Positions 17,597 through 25,368 of a stretch of 64,000 bases of DNA are shown in pieces. The stretch comes from Oryzibacter oryziterrae. Lineage in GTDB: Bacteria; Pseudomonadota; Alphaproteobacteria; Rhizobiales; Pleomorphomonadaceae. Location: positions 62,001-126,000 of the forward strand of contig NZ_JAKJIC010000003.1 in NCBI RefSeq assembly GCF_021864535.1, in the 5' to 3' direction. Below the pieces are notes generated by a model that was given only the letters and a program-made list of their open reading frames with translations, searched no databases and was not told the DNA's origin. A program made the translations under genes and the position numbers. Every line of letters begins with the position of its first letter. Position 1 is the stretch's first letter.

Positions 17597-18808
17597 TTAT
17601 GCACCTCCGTTCTGTGCGACGGTGCCGAGCGGCACCCAGTTCGCGGGCTGGTGATAGACGTCGCCGCCGGGGACCGGCGGTTCGTTCTCGCGGCGGCGCA
17701 CGTCGTTCGGCGAGAGCGCGCCGATTTCGCGGCCGATGCGGTAGGCCTCGAAGCGGGCCTGGACGTCGCCGCGCAGCAGGGCCGAGAGGTCGTGTTCGAT
17801 GTAGAGGCTGCGGCGGGCCTGCTCGGACAGCAGGCAACGCATCATCGCCTGTTCGATGCGCGCAGCCAGCGGGCCGAGTGCGTTGCGCACGAGGGCCGTG
17901 CTCTCGCCTTCCACGTTGCTGTAAGTGGCGTTGTCGGTGATGCCCACGGTGGTCGGCGGGCAACCGTAGACGCGGGCGACATCCAGCGCCGACAGCTTGC
18001 GGGTTTCCAGAAACTCGGCATCGGCGGGCGTGAAGGTGATGGCGTCGAACTTGGCGCCACCGTCGAGGATCATCAGCCGGCCTGCGTTGCCGCTGCCGCC
18101 GTGGCTGGCCTGCACCGCCGTCCGCATCGCCTCGCGGGCGTCCTTGCCGAGCTTGTCGGGGAAGGACAAGAGGCCGGACGGGCGCAGGGCGTTCTCCATC
18201 AGGCTGTCCGCCGTACGCTTCTGGTCGAGGGCAAGGCCGAAGGCACCGCGCGCGATCTGGATCGGCGACAGACCAATGATGCCGTCGCGGCTGGGGCCGC
18301 GGACGTGCAAGACTTCATCGTCCAGCAACACAGCCGAACCGCCGTTCGGAAAGCTCACACGGTAGCGCAGCCGGCCAGAGGCGAGCCGCTCGACCCCGAC
18401 ATTGCCCCAAGGTTCCGGCCAGAGCGCGACCACCTGACCGCGCGCATTGCGCTCGATCCGGGCGAAGGCGTTGCCGAAGGTGTCCAACTGACGGATCAGG
18501 AACTCCCGAAGCTCAAAGGCCGACATGCGCCCATTGGCAATGTCGTGCAGCACCGCATAGAGCGGGCTGTCGTCGGCACGCATCCGACCACCGTTCTCGG
18601 TGCGGCGGTAGAGGTGCAGGCCCACAGACGCCATCGTCTCCGAGCGGAGCGAGATGCAACGGGCCGCGACGGCGAGGTTACTTTCAACCTCGGTGGGCGA
18701 AACGCCATAGCCCGTCGTGCCCTTCAGGCCGAAATATTCAGCGAGATAGGGATCGGACGCCGCCACGTCGCGCCGCTCGCGCCCAAGGAAGCGGGAAAGA
18801 AAGCTCAT
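17597..18808 (-). CDS. HK97-type portal protein
   Basis: 403 residues. Portal-family features: the early V-x-AARCISLRSETMASV helix, DTFGNAFARIERN, DEVLHVRGPSRDGIIGLSPI, then VYGCPPTTVGI and YSNVEGES near residue 290-310, and the closing SPNDVRRREN. It forms the dodecameric DNA channel at one head vertex. Its start overlaps the protease stop (ATGA). Length is normal for the family. Confidence 0.92.
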   Translation of the reverse strand: MSFLSRFLGRERRDVAASDPYLAEYFGLKGTTGYGVSPTEVESNLAVAARCISLRSETMASVGLHLYRRTENGGRMRADDSPLYAVLHDIANGRMSAFELREFLIRQLDTFGNAFARIERNARGQVVALWPEPWGNVGVERLASGRLRYRVSFPNGGSAVLLDDEVLHVRGPSRDGIIGLSPIQIARGAFGLALDQKRTADSLMENALRPSGLLSFPDKLGKDAREAMRTAVQASHGGSGNAGRLMILDGGAKFDAITFTPADAEFLETRKLSALDVARVYGCPPTTVGITDNATYSNVEGESTALVRNALGPLAARIEQAMMRCLLSEQARRSLYIEHDLSALLRGDVQARFEAYRIGREIGALSPNDVRRRENEPPVPGGDVYHQPANWVPLGTVAQNGGA

Positions 18809-19347
18809 CGGCCGGCCTCCATGAGATCGATGTAGCGCCGGGTCAGCGACAGGCGCGGAGCATTCGCAACCCGCGACCGGGCGGCAATGGTGGTGTCGGG
18901 ATAGGCGGGGAAGGCGGAGACGATCGAAACTTCGAACAAGTCGACCGCGCGCAGTTCGCGGTGGTCGCCCTGCCAGTGCTCGCCGCCGTCGCGAACCGCA
19001 AAGCCGAAGGACATGCCGCCGAGGTCGCCCCGCTCGGCCAGCGCCAGCACGTCGCGGCCCGCCGTGGTGTCGGGAAGGTCGAGCGAGAAGGCGAGGCCGC
19101 GCGTATCTTCGGAGAGGCGCAGCGTGCCCGAACGGGTGCGGGCGAGCACCCGGGCCGGGTCATGGTCGACCAGGGCGAGGATATCGCCGTTGGTCTTCAG
19201 AGATGCGGAAAAGGCACCGGGAGCGATCACCTCAGTGAAGCGCGCCCCGATGCGGGTCTCGGTGCCGAAGGTGGCCGCATAGCCTTCGATCTTGCGCCCC
19301 TTGGCGCGGATTTCGAGGAGAGCGGCGCGGCGCTCGTGCTGGGTCAT
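18805..19347 (-). CDS. HK97-type prohead maturation protease
   Basis: 180 residues from ATG 19347. Signature IEGYAATFGTETRIG, RFTEVIAPGAFSASL, then VDHDPARVLARTRSGTLRL with the catalytic His, and the Ser in GGMSFGF; LFEVSIVSAFPAYPDT follows. A serine protease of the herpesvirus-assemblin fold that trims the capsid N-terminus. It overlaps both connector and portal by four bases. Confidence 0.92.
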   Translation of the reverse strand: MTQHERRAALLEIRAKGRKIEGYAATFGTETRIGARFTEVIAPGAFSASLKTNGDILALVDHDPARVLARTRSGTLRLSEDTRGLAFSLDLPDTTAGRDVLALAERGDLGGMSFGFAVRDGGEHWQGDHRELRAVDLFEVSIVSAFPAYPDTTIAARSRVANAPRLSLTRRYIDLMEAGR

Positions 19348-19670
19348 AGCGTCACCTCTCGGTAGGGGGCGATCAGGCGGGAAATGGTGGCAGTCAGCAG
19401 GCGGTCGGAGGCTTCCCGGTCGAACTCCTGGCTGCCGATATCCTGGGTCACGGTCTTCTTGATCTGCGGTTCTCCTCGAAGGGCATGGAGCTGGGCAGCG
19501 CCCAGCAGGATTGCCGACCTGACCGGGGACGGGACTACCCCGGTCAGGTCGACGCCGATCGCCGCAACCCACGTCTCAACAGCCTGAATAAGCGCATCAA
19601 GCTCGCTGTCACTGGCGTTGGCGGAGCCGCCAATATGGGCGCGGAGATCGGAGACGGTGATCGTGGTCAT
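19344..19670 (-). CDS. Head-tail connector (gp6-like)
   Basis: 108 residues. TVSDLRAHIGGSANASDSEL, then IQAVETWVAAIGVDL and a helical C-terminus (VRSAILLGAAQLHAL) fit the gp6-like adaptor family that docks under the portal. In a tail-less element it is the surface a helper tail would recognise. Start ATG 19670; it overlaps the capsid stop by four bases. Confidence 0.78.
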   Translation of the reverse strand: MTTITVSDLRAHIGGSANASDSELDALIQAVETWVAAIGVDLTGVVPSPVRSAILLGAAQLHALRGEPQIKKTVTQDIGSQEFDREASDRLLTATISRLIAPYREVTL

Positions 19671-20926
19671 GCGATGATGTCCTTGACCACGACGAAGCTT
19701 TCGGGATGGCGGCACTGCACGTCGGCGTCGAGGAAGGCGTGCAGCAGAACGCCGCCCTTGCTCGCCACGTCCGAGTGGTAGGGGTTGGCGACGATGTCGA
19801 CGCCGGACCAGTAGGCGATGATCAGATCGGACCACGTGCCGTAGATCATTGAGGAGAGGTTGGTGCCGGTGCCCTTGGTCAGGTTGGACGGCATCTGGTT
19901 GCTGAAGACGATCCGCTCGCCACCGGTCAGCACATCCCAGCCGAGGGGCCGGCTCATGCCGTCGAGAATCTTCAGGCCCGCCTTCTTGACCTTGGTGTTG
20001 GTCAGGAAGCCACGGGCACCGTCGCTGTCGTCGGCGGCATCGATCAGGCCGATGATGTCGGGAAAGCTGGTGTAGGTGAGCGCGGCACCGTTGGTGCCCA
20101 TGGCATAGGTCTGGACGCCGGCAATGTTGAACAGGCCGACCGGCGACGGTGCGGCGGCACCGGCAATCGCGGCGCTGTCGATCGCCTGGGCGATCAGCCA
20201 GCCAAGGTCGGCCTTCAGGATATCCTCGATCGCGGTTGCGTTCAGCAGCATGCGACGGGACAGCTCGTATTCCGCCGCAACGGTCTTCGGCGTCAGGCCC
20301 ACCTTGTCGAAGGTGACATCGGAGCGGGTCGCGGCACCATGCTCGGCCACCCAGCCGGCGCTGCCCGAGCCCTTCTGGCGCGGGATGTCGAGATTGCCGA
20401 CAAGGCCGGACAGAACCTTTGCGCCCATCGCCTGGACGGCGAGCTTGGGGCGGAAGCGGTCGATCAGGTCGCCCGACAGCTGGGTCGCCACGAGGTTCGA
20501 GCCGGGGCCACCGGCGGGCGTCGTGGTGGTCAGGGCGCGGGTTTCGCCGAGGAGGATATCGGTCGGCACCATGACGCCGCGCACCTCGCGCCCCCGCGAC
20601 AGCTCGGTGTGCACTTCGCCCTCAAGGCCGTCGAGCCGACCGTCGAGCTGACCACGCACGGCACGCGAAACGCTGTAATTGCGCAGTTCGCGGGTCATCT
20701 CACGGCCCCCGACCGGCTCGGCCCGATCCATGCGCGCCAGTTCGTCGGCACGCTCGACACGGGCGATGCTGCGGTCGAGGGCGCGGATTTCGTCATCCAG
20801 CGTATTGAAGCGGGCAACTTCCTGTTCGCCAGCGTTGCCGGCGAGGTCCTTGGCAGCGAGCGCGGAAAGCTCGGCGACTTTGCCGGCCCGGGTTTCGCGC
20901 AGTTCGTGAAGCTTCATCGTGTTCAT
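19667..20926 (-). CDS. HK97-fold major capsid protein
   Basis: 419 residues. The N-terminal 75 or so residues form the charged scaffolding delta domain (LHELRETRAGKVAELSALAA, FNTLDDEIRALDRSIARVER). The HK97 core follows: GSAGWVAEHGAATRSDVTFD, then KTVAAEYELSRRMLLNA, GLFNIAGVQ, and FLDADVQCRHPESFVVVKD at the C-terminus. Coat protein of the icosahedral head. It precedes connector, protease and portal, the reverse of the usual tailed-phage order. Confidence 0.93.
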   Translation of the reverse strand: MNTMKLHELRETRAGKVAELSALAAKDLAGNAGEQEVARFNTLDDEIRALDRSIARVERADELARMDRAEPVGGREMTRELRNYSVSRAVRGQLDGRLDGLEGEVHTELSRGREVRGVMVPTDILLGETRALTTTTPAGGPGSNLVATQLSGDLIDRFRPKLAVQAMGAKVLSGLVGNLDIPRQKGSGSAGWVAEHGAATRSDVTFDKVGLTPKTVAAEYELSRRMLLNATAIEDILKADLGWLIAQAIDSAAIAGAAAPSPVGLFNIAGVQTYAMGTNGAALTYTSFPDIIGLIDAADDSDGARGFLTNTKVKKAGLKILDGMSRPLGWDVLTGGERIVFSNQMPSNLTKGTGTNLSSMIYGTWSDLIIAYWSGVDIVANPYHSDVASKGGVLLHAFLDADVQCRHPESFVVVKDIIA

Positions 20927-20966
20927 CCTTGTTTGCTGGTCATCGGTTCAGTGGGAGGCGAAGGCC

Positions 20967-21464
20967 TCAGGTGGCCGAAAAGCGCTCCTTGATGGCGGCC
21001 AGCACGGGGCCGGGGGCGATGATGCGGATGATCCGATGCGGGATGGTCTTGGCGTGGATGTCGGGGGTATCGGTCCACTCGTCGTCGCCCTCGGCGTCCT
21101 CGCCGCTCACTGCCAAAGCCGCAGCGAACTTCGCCGCCGAGATGCCCGCGTCGACGATGATCGGGGCGAGTTCCTGGCCCAGACCGGTCACGACAAAGCC
21201 GACCATGTGCAGGTGGCCGGTGGTCTCGTAGTGCTGCAGCAGCTTGGCCGAATAATCGGATGCGTCGGTTGCCGAGAAGCCGGCACCGGTCAGCAGGCCC
21301 ATCAGCGCCAGTCGTTTGGACAGCTTCAGCGTCATCTCGCGCGGAACGCCGATCTTGGCTTCCGGGATCTGCTCATCTGCCAGCAGGCCGCGAGCGACCC
21401 AGTTGTTGAAGTCGTTCCTCTTGATGCCGCAAAGCTCAAAAATCTCAGGTGCGGTGACAGGCAT
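20967..21464 (-). CDS. MerR-like DNA-binding protein at head of capsid operon
   Basis: 165 residues from ATG 21464 (GGAGGG six bases upstream). Residues 4-55 look like a MerR-type winged helix: TAPEIFELCGIKRNDFNNWV, ARGLL, then LKLSKRLALMGLLTGAGFSA. The remaining 100 residues match nothing I know. It is the first gene downstream of a perfect 12-bp inverted repeat, so autoregulation or late-gene control is plausible. A small-terminase role, which also needs an N-terminal HTH, is possible because no other TerS is seen. Confidence 0.6.
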   Translation of the reverse strand: MPVTAPEIFELCGIKRNDFNNWVARGLLADEQIPEAKIGVPREMTLKLSKRLALMGLLTGAGFSATDASDYSAKLLQHYETTGHLHMVGFVVTGLGQELAPIIVDAGISAAKFAAALAVSGEDAEGDDEWTDTPDIHAKTIPHRIIRIIAPGPVLAAIKERFSAT

Positions 21465-21480
21465 GTTGCCCTCCTTCATG

Positions 21481-21519
21481 GTGTTTCAACGAAGCATCAT
21501 AGATGTCTCGTTGAAACAC
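21481..21519. promoter_or_regulatory. Perfect inverted repeat before the capsid operon
   Basis: GTGTTTCAACGA (21481-21492) and TCGTTGAAACAC (21508-21519) are exact complements around 15 bases, ending 17 bases before the MerR-like start. No T-run follows, so an operator is likelier than a terminator. A related half-site TGTTTCAACTA occurs at 24983-24993, before the large terminase. Confidence 0.7.
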
Positions 21520-21548
21520 GTCAACTGAAAGGGTGAAGGCGAGCGTGG

Positions 21549-21974
21549 TCACCATGTCGTGCGAGCGCGGCGATTGACCGAGCGGCGGGCAAGGCGCGGG
21601 TCGAATAGTCGCCGCAAGGCAAGGGCTTCCGGGCCGCTGCCCATGCTGACGAGACCGCAAGAGGTTTCCGGAGCGGCAAGGTCTTCCTCGTTGCTGCCGA
21701 AGAAGCCAGCGAGCGGGATGACGCCTCCACCGGCTTCCGGCCATCCGAGGTCGGCGTCGGTCTCCGTGTCGCCCTCGTCGTCGCACTGAGCGCCTTCGTC
21801 CTCGCACTGAGCGCCTTCGTCCTCGCATTCAAGTTCAAGGTCCGGATCGGCGTCGAGTTGGTCGAGAACGGCAATCAGCGCCTCGATGGCATCGGCGAGC
21901 ATGCTGCGGAAGTCTCCGGAAACCTCGACAAACTCGCGGGCATAGCTCCGCCGTTCACGCAAATGCATGTTCAT
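21549..21974 (-). CDS. Acidic repeat protein of unknown function
   Basis: 141 residues from ATG 21974 (GGAG six bases before). An N-terminal helix (LRERRSYAREFVEVSGDFRS) is followed by a very acidic stretch with a 21-base tandem repeat (21781-21822) encoding CEDEGAQ twice plus a third degenerate unit. The C-terminus is basic. It lies upstream of the capsid operon and divergent from the XRE repressor. I do not recognise it. Confidence 0.55.
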   Translation of the reverse strand: MNMHLRERRSYAREFVEVSGDFRSMLADAIEALIAVLDQLDADPDLELECEDEGAQCEDEGAQCDDEGDTETDADLGWPEAGGGVIPLAGFFGSNEEDLAAPETSCGLVSMGSGPEALALRRLFDPRLARRSVNRRARTTW

Positions 21975-21991
21975 GGCGCACTCCATGTGAT

Positions 21992-22058
21992 ATGTGAATT
22001 CGAAACAGTGTTGCGATTCTTAGGGCAACAAAATCGCAACGTCAATGCGAATTCGCAT
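21992..22058. promoter_or_regulatory. Divergent operator region of the element's switch
   Basis: Between the leftward acidic gene and the rightward XRE gene lie an inverted repeat GTTGCGAT (22010-22017) / ATCGCAAC (22033-22040) and a perfect 14-bp palindrome ATGCGAATTCGCAT (22045-22058), plus another GAATTC-centred site near 21996. This is the place expected for repressor operators controlling early/late choice. Confidence 0.55.
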
Positions 22059-22278
22059 GGAGAATGCGTTGATATCCGAGCAATGTAAAATGGCGCGCGC
22101 TGGTCTTGGAATGAGTGTGCGAGAACTCGCGGAGCTCGCGAAAGTCTCAACCAACACCGTTTCGCGTTTCGAAGCTGGTGAAGAGCTTAAGCCGCGTACC
22201 ATAAAGGCGCTAAAAGACGCCCTTGAAGCATCTGGCGTAGAATTTTTTGCTGATGGCGGCGTAAGAATAAAGAAATAG
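22045..22278 (+). CDS. XRE-family repressor of the element
   Basis: 77 residues, or 73 if the ATG at 22057 is used; the upstream start lies inside the operator palindrome. HTH: ISEQCKMARAGLGMSVRELA, then ELAKVSTNTVSRFEAGEELK; the tail ALEASGVEFFADGGVRIKK is typical of short cI-like alphaproteobacterial repressors. Being divergent from the structural block, it is the probable maintenance repressor, relieved by a helper phage if this is a PICI. Confidence 0.82.
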   Translation: MRIRMENALISEQCKMARAGLGMSVRELAELAKVSTNTVSRFEAGEELKPRTIKALKDALEASGVEFFADGGVRIKK

Positions 22279-22287
22279 AGATTTGTC

Positions 22288-23004
22288 ATGAAAGAGAATC
22301 TGAAGTCTGATGGTTCATGGGGCTTTATACTTTTGCTTGCGTTGATTATTCTCCTCTTTTTTTATCCGGTAATAGTGGATTCCAACGCTTCACATCGCGC
22401 CGACTCTCTTCAATGGATTGCAGCTATAGGCGGACTCATTGGTCCAATTTCAGCTATATTTGTTTCGGTTTATGTATTTTATGATCAAAAGAAAAGGGAG
22501 AAGAGCATAAGCGATGAATATATACGAAAATCAGTTCACGAAGAGGCAAAGGCATTATATGATATTGGCCATTATTTAGTGGAGCTGAAGGATATCTATA
22601 GCAAAAATCGCGGAAATCTGCGGGCCGAAATTGATGGCATGATGGCTTCTCGGGCTAATGATGTAATCGATAGGTTTGATAAGCTTGAAATATGGAATAA
22701 TGATAGTAAAATGTTAAGAAACAGAATAGATATTATCGTTAAAATTAAAAGAATAAACTATCACATAGCGCGAAGGCAGGCCATGCCGAGGGATATACTT
22801 TGGAATGATACTCAAAGTATTGATAGAATTATTTGCGATGAGCTTGATAATGTGCTGACTCTGGCTATAAGATACAAGGAACTTCTTGAGGTAAACGCTA
22901 TCTCCGTCGACATGGAACCGTTCATAAGGGCTTTTGTAAATGACACCAAAACAACGACGTCATCGGCGCGTCCAACTTCAGCATCCTCTCATCCGCAGGC
23001 GTGA
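22288..23004 (+). CDS. AT-rich cargo gene, two-helix membrane protein
   Basis: 238 residues. Two membrane helices at the N-terminus (WGFILLLALIILLFFYPVIV at 11-30 and AAIGGLIGPISAIFVSVYVF near 45-64) precede a cytosolic part of about 165 residues rich in Lys, Asp and Ile, with helical stretches (ALYDIGHYLVELKDIYSKN). No family recognised. It is strikingly AT-rich beside GC-rich capsid genes, implying separate acquisition. It directly follows the repressor, ten bases apart, so it is likely expressed in the resident state. This is where satellites and prophages keep superinfection-exclusion or anti-phage cargo; that role is inference. Confidence 0.7.
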   Translation: MKENLKSDGSWGFILLLALIILLFFYPVIVDSNASHRADSLQWIAAIGGLIGPISAIFVSVYVFYDQKKREKSISDEYIRKSVHEEAKALYDIGHYLVELKDIYSKNRGNLRAEIDGMMASRANDVIDRFDKLEIWNNDSKMLRNRIDIIVKIKRINYHIARRQAMPRDILWNDTQSIDRIICDELDNVLTLAIRYKELLEVNAISVDMEPFIRAFVNDTKTTTSSARPTSASSHPQA

Positions 23005-23030
23005 TCGATAGTTTTTGTAAAATTCTTTGT

Positions 23031-23276
23031 CTAGAATCTGAATTGAAATCCGGTGCATTTTATCTCGGATCTTAAGGAGCTTATTAGACTTCCTTCGAAC
23101 TGAATGCCACTTCCGGTGATATACACGAATGCATTTAGGCGGCAGTGTTTGCAGTAAACATTTCTATCTCCAATTGTTCCGCGCCATCGATTTAAGTCGT
23201 GACTTAATGATCTTGCTTTTGCTTCAATTTGCTTTCTATATTGCAAAGTTGGGTCGAGAATACGCGCTTGCATCAT
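23031..23276 (-). CDS. Small AT-rich protein with CxxC, unknown
   Basis: 81 residues from ATG 23276; AGGAG four to seven bases before the two adjacent ATGs supports a real gene. It is basic (YRKQIEAKARSLSHDLNRW), with a CKHC pair that might bind metal, and ends on alternating hydrophobics (KCTGFQFRF). No family recognised. It lies convergent with the two-helix cargo gene and is equally AT-rich. Confidence 0.5.
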   Translation of the reverse strand: MMQARILDPTLQYRKQIEAKARSLSHDLNRWRGTIGDRNVYCKHCRLNAFVYITGSGIQFEGSLISSLRSEIKCTGFQFRF

Positions 23277-23301
23277 CGCTCTCCTGAGTGGCTAGTAAAT
23301 C

Positions 23302-24954
23302 TTATACCACTTCCATCATCGGCACCCACTCCTCCTCACCTCCAAACTTCGCCGCCGTGATCAGCGCCATGGCGAGCGCCACCATGCCGTCAATGCGCCC
23401 TCGGCTGCGCATCTTGTCGAGCTTGCGATTGCCGGCCGGGTCGGGCGTGGCGACGGCGTTTGAGCAGTTCCACGTCAGCACGGGGTGCCCGCCATGGCGC
23501 AAGCGCCGTTCGGCAACGAGGCGTTCCATGAGGTCGACGGCGGGGGCCATGTCCTTGAAGCCTTGCCCGACCGGATGCATGGGGATGTCCGCCCCGGTCT
23601 CGGCAAGTGCCCGCTGAAATTCGTCGATACGCCAGCGGTCAAAGCCCACCATGCGCAAATCAAAGATTTCGCCCATGCGTGCCACGTGGGCCGCGACGAA
23701 GGCCGGGTTAATCACGCCGCCGGGCGTGGTCAGCATGTGCCCGCCGGCCACCCACGCGGTATAGGGCACCCGGTCCTCCTCCTCGCGGTCGCGCAGGCCG
23801 TCGCTGGGAAGCCAGAAGAACGGCACCACATCGAAAGCGCCGTCGTCGTCAGGGAACACCAGCACAAGGGCGGTCAGATCGCGCACGGCTGACAGGTCGA
23901 GACCGGCGAAGCACTTGCGGCCCTTGAGGCGGTCAAGGTCGACGGGCGTGTTGCAGGCCATCCATTCGCCGACGCCGAGGAAGGACCGCACCGACGCCAC
24001 GCGCTGATTGAGGATCAGGTTCCGGAAGGACGATTCCTTGGCCGGCATACGCCGCGCCTGATCCGCCTGGCGCTTGACCTCGGCGAGGCTGAGGAAGTCG
24101 CCGAGGGCCGGATTGGCAAGCGCCCACGTCTCCTCGGCCCAAGGGTCGGCGTCGAGCGGGGCGGAATATTCCGCAAGGAAGAACGTCGGATCGTCGATGA
24201 CACCTTCGTTGACGCGCCGGCCATAGTCGACCAGGAGGGACATGGGCGCGATATCCGTTGCCGCCTGGGTGCTGATCACCATCAGGAGCGGATTATCGCG
24301 GGCACCCATGGCGGTGTCGAGAGTGTCGTAAAGCTCTCGGTTCGCCGCCTGTCCGAGTTCGTCATAGATGACGCAGGAGGGCGAAAGGCCGTGCTTGCCC
24401 GCCACGTCCGCCGACAGCGCCCGGAAGACGGAACCGGTGGTCATGTCCTCCAGTTCCTTGCCGAAGCGCTTGACGTTGATGCGTTGGGCAAGGATCGGAT
24501 GAACTTCGATCATGGCGACCATTTCCGAGAAGGTCTTGCCGGCCTGTTCCTTATCGTTTGCGGCCGAGTACACTTCGCCGCGCCGCTCGGCTTCCGGGCC
24601 GGCGAGGTGGCAGAGGGCGAGGCCTGCAGCGAGGCCAGTCTTGCCGTTCTTGCGACCGAAGGTCAGCACGGCGGTTCTGACAGGGCGCTTGCCTTCGTCA
24701 TCCTCGCGGTAGATCGCCTCGAGGATGTCGCGTTGCCAGTTGCGGACGCGGAACGGCTGCCCTGCGAGCTTGCCAGCGGTGATTTCGAGGCTTTCGAGGA
24801 AGGCGACGACGCGTTCGGCACGGGAGAGGCCTGGAGCTTCCCACGCCGGTGCAGCCGGCTTGACGACGACAGGCCCGAACAGGTCGCGCCGTTCCTCACC
24901 GATGACGCCAACCTGACGCCTGATCGCCTTCGCTCCTGGTCCTCGCAGTCCCAT
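23302..24954 (-). CDS. terL: Terminase large subunit
   Basis: 550 residues, normal for HK97-type TerL. ATPase part: Walker A-like GRKNGKTGLAAG, Walker B VIYDEL, coupling Ser/Thr in VISTQA. Nuclease part: GLDLSAVRDLTAL (first acidic residue), FDRWRIDEFQRAL, and a C-terminal SRGRIDGMVALAMAL. It drives DNA into the prohead and cuts it. It lies downstream of the HNH gene, as in HK97-like packaging modules. No typical TerS is adjacent. Confidence 0.93.
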   Translation of the reverse strand: MGLRGPGAKAIRRQVGVIGEERRDLFGPVVVKPAAPAWEAPGLSRAERVVAFLESLEITAGKLAGQPFRVRNWQRDILEAIYREDDEGKRPVRTAVLTFGRKNGKTGLAAGLALCHLAGPEAERRGEVYSAANDKEQAGKTFSEMVAMIEVHPILAQRINVKRFGKELEDMTTGSVFRALSADVAGKHGLSPSCVIYDELGQAANRELYDTLDTAMGARDNPLLMVISTQAATDIAPMSLLVDYGRRVNEGVIDDPTFFLAEYSAPLDADPWAEETWALANPALGDFLSLAEVKRQADQARRMPAKESSFRNLILNQRVASVRSFLGVGEWMACNTPVDLDRLKGRKCFAGLDLSAVRDLTALVLVFPDDDGAFDVVPFFWLPSDGLRDREEEDRVPYTAWVAGGHMLTTPGGVINPAFVAAHVARMGEIFDLRMVGFDRWRIDEFQRALAETGADIPMHPVGQGFKDMAPAVDLMERLVAERRLRHGGHPVLTWNCSNAVATPDPAGNRKLDKMRSRGRIDGMVALAMALITAAKFGGEEEWVPMMEVV

Positions 24955-24981
24955 AATCCACCTCGCCTTTCGCCTAAATCA

Positions 24982-25011
24982 CTGTTTCAACTAACTATAT
25001 CCGTTGGTACC
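24982..25011. promoter_or_regulatory. Possible operator half-site before terL
   Basis: CTGTTTCAACTA shares ten of twelve bases with the left arm of the repeat at 21481. A degenerate second arm (CCGTTGGTACCC) follows at shorter spacing. Shared control of packaging and capsid genes is suggested, not shown. Confidence 0.35.
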
Positions 25012-25035
25012 CCAGCGGTCCCGATCCCCTCCGTT

Positions 25036-25368
25036 CTAGGGATTTGAGGGGGTATACCCCTCGGCGACGAACGGGTGGTCCGGATCGATCGGCAGACCAT
25101 CGAGGCCGACGCCCTTGAACCGAATACCGCTGCCGCCCTTGCGATCGACGGCGTTGGTCTTGACCGAGTGACAACCCGGGCACATGGACATCAGGCCTTC
25201 GAGCGGCGGGAACGGGTCGCCCCCAGCATTGATCGCCTTCACGTGGTCGACGTGCTGGGCAGGCGTCACCCGGCCAAGGCGTTCGCACGGTTCGCACAAC
25301 GGCACCGCTGCCAGCTTGGCTTGACGAAGCCGCTGCCATGCGGCGGTGGAGTAGGGCCAATCAGCCAT
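25036..25368 (-). CDS. HNH endonuclease of the packaging module
   Basis: 110 residues from ATG 25368. First Cys pair in LCEPCERLGR, then the HNH core VDHVKAINAGGDPFPPLEGL, second Cys pair MCPGCHSVKT. HNH proteins beside TerL stimulate cos cleavage in HK97-like phages and occur in capsid-forming satellites. It overlaps the stop region of the replication gene by one base. Confidence 0.88.
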   Translation of the reverse strand: MADWPYSTAAWQRLRQAKLAAVPLCEPCERLGRVTPAQHVDHVKAINAGGDPFPPLEGLMSMCPGCHSVKTNAVDRKGGSGIRFKGVGLDGLPIDPDHPFVAEGYTPSNP

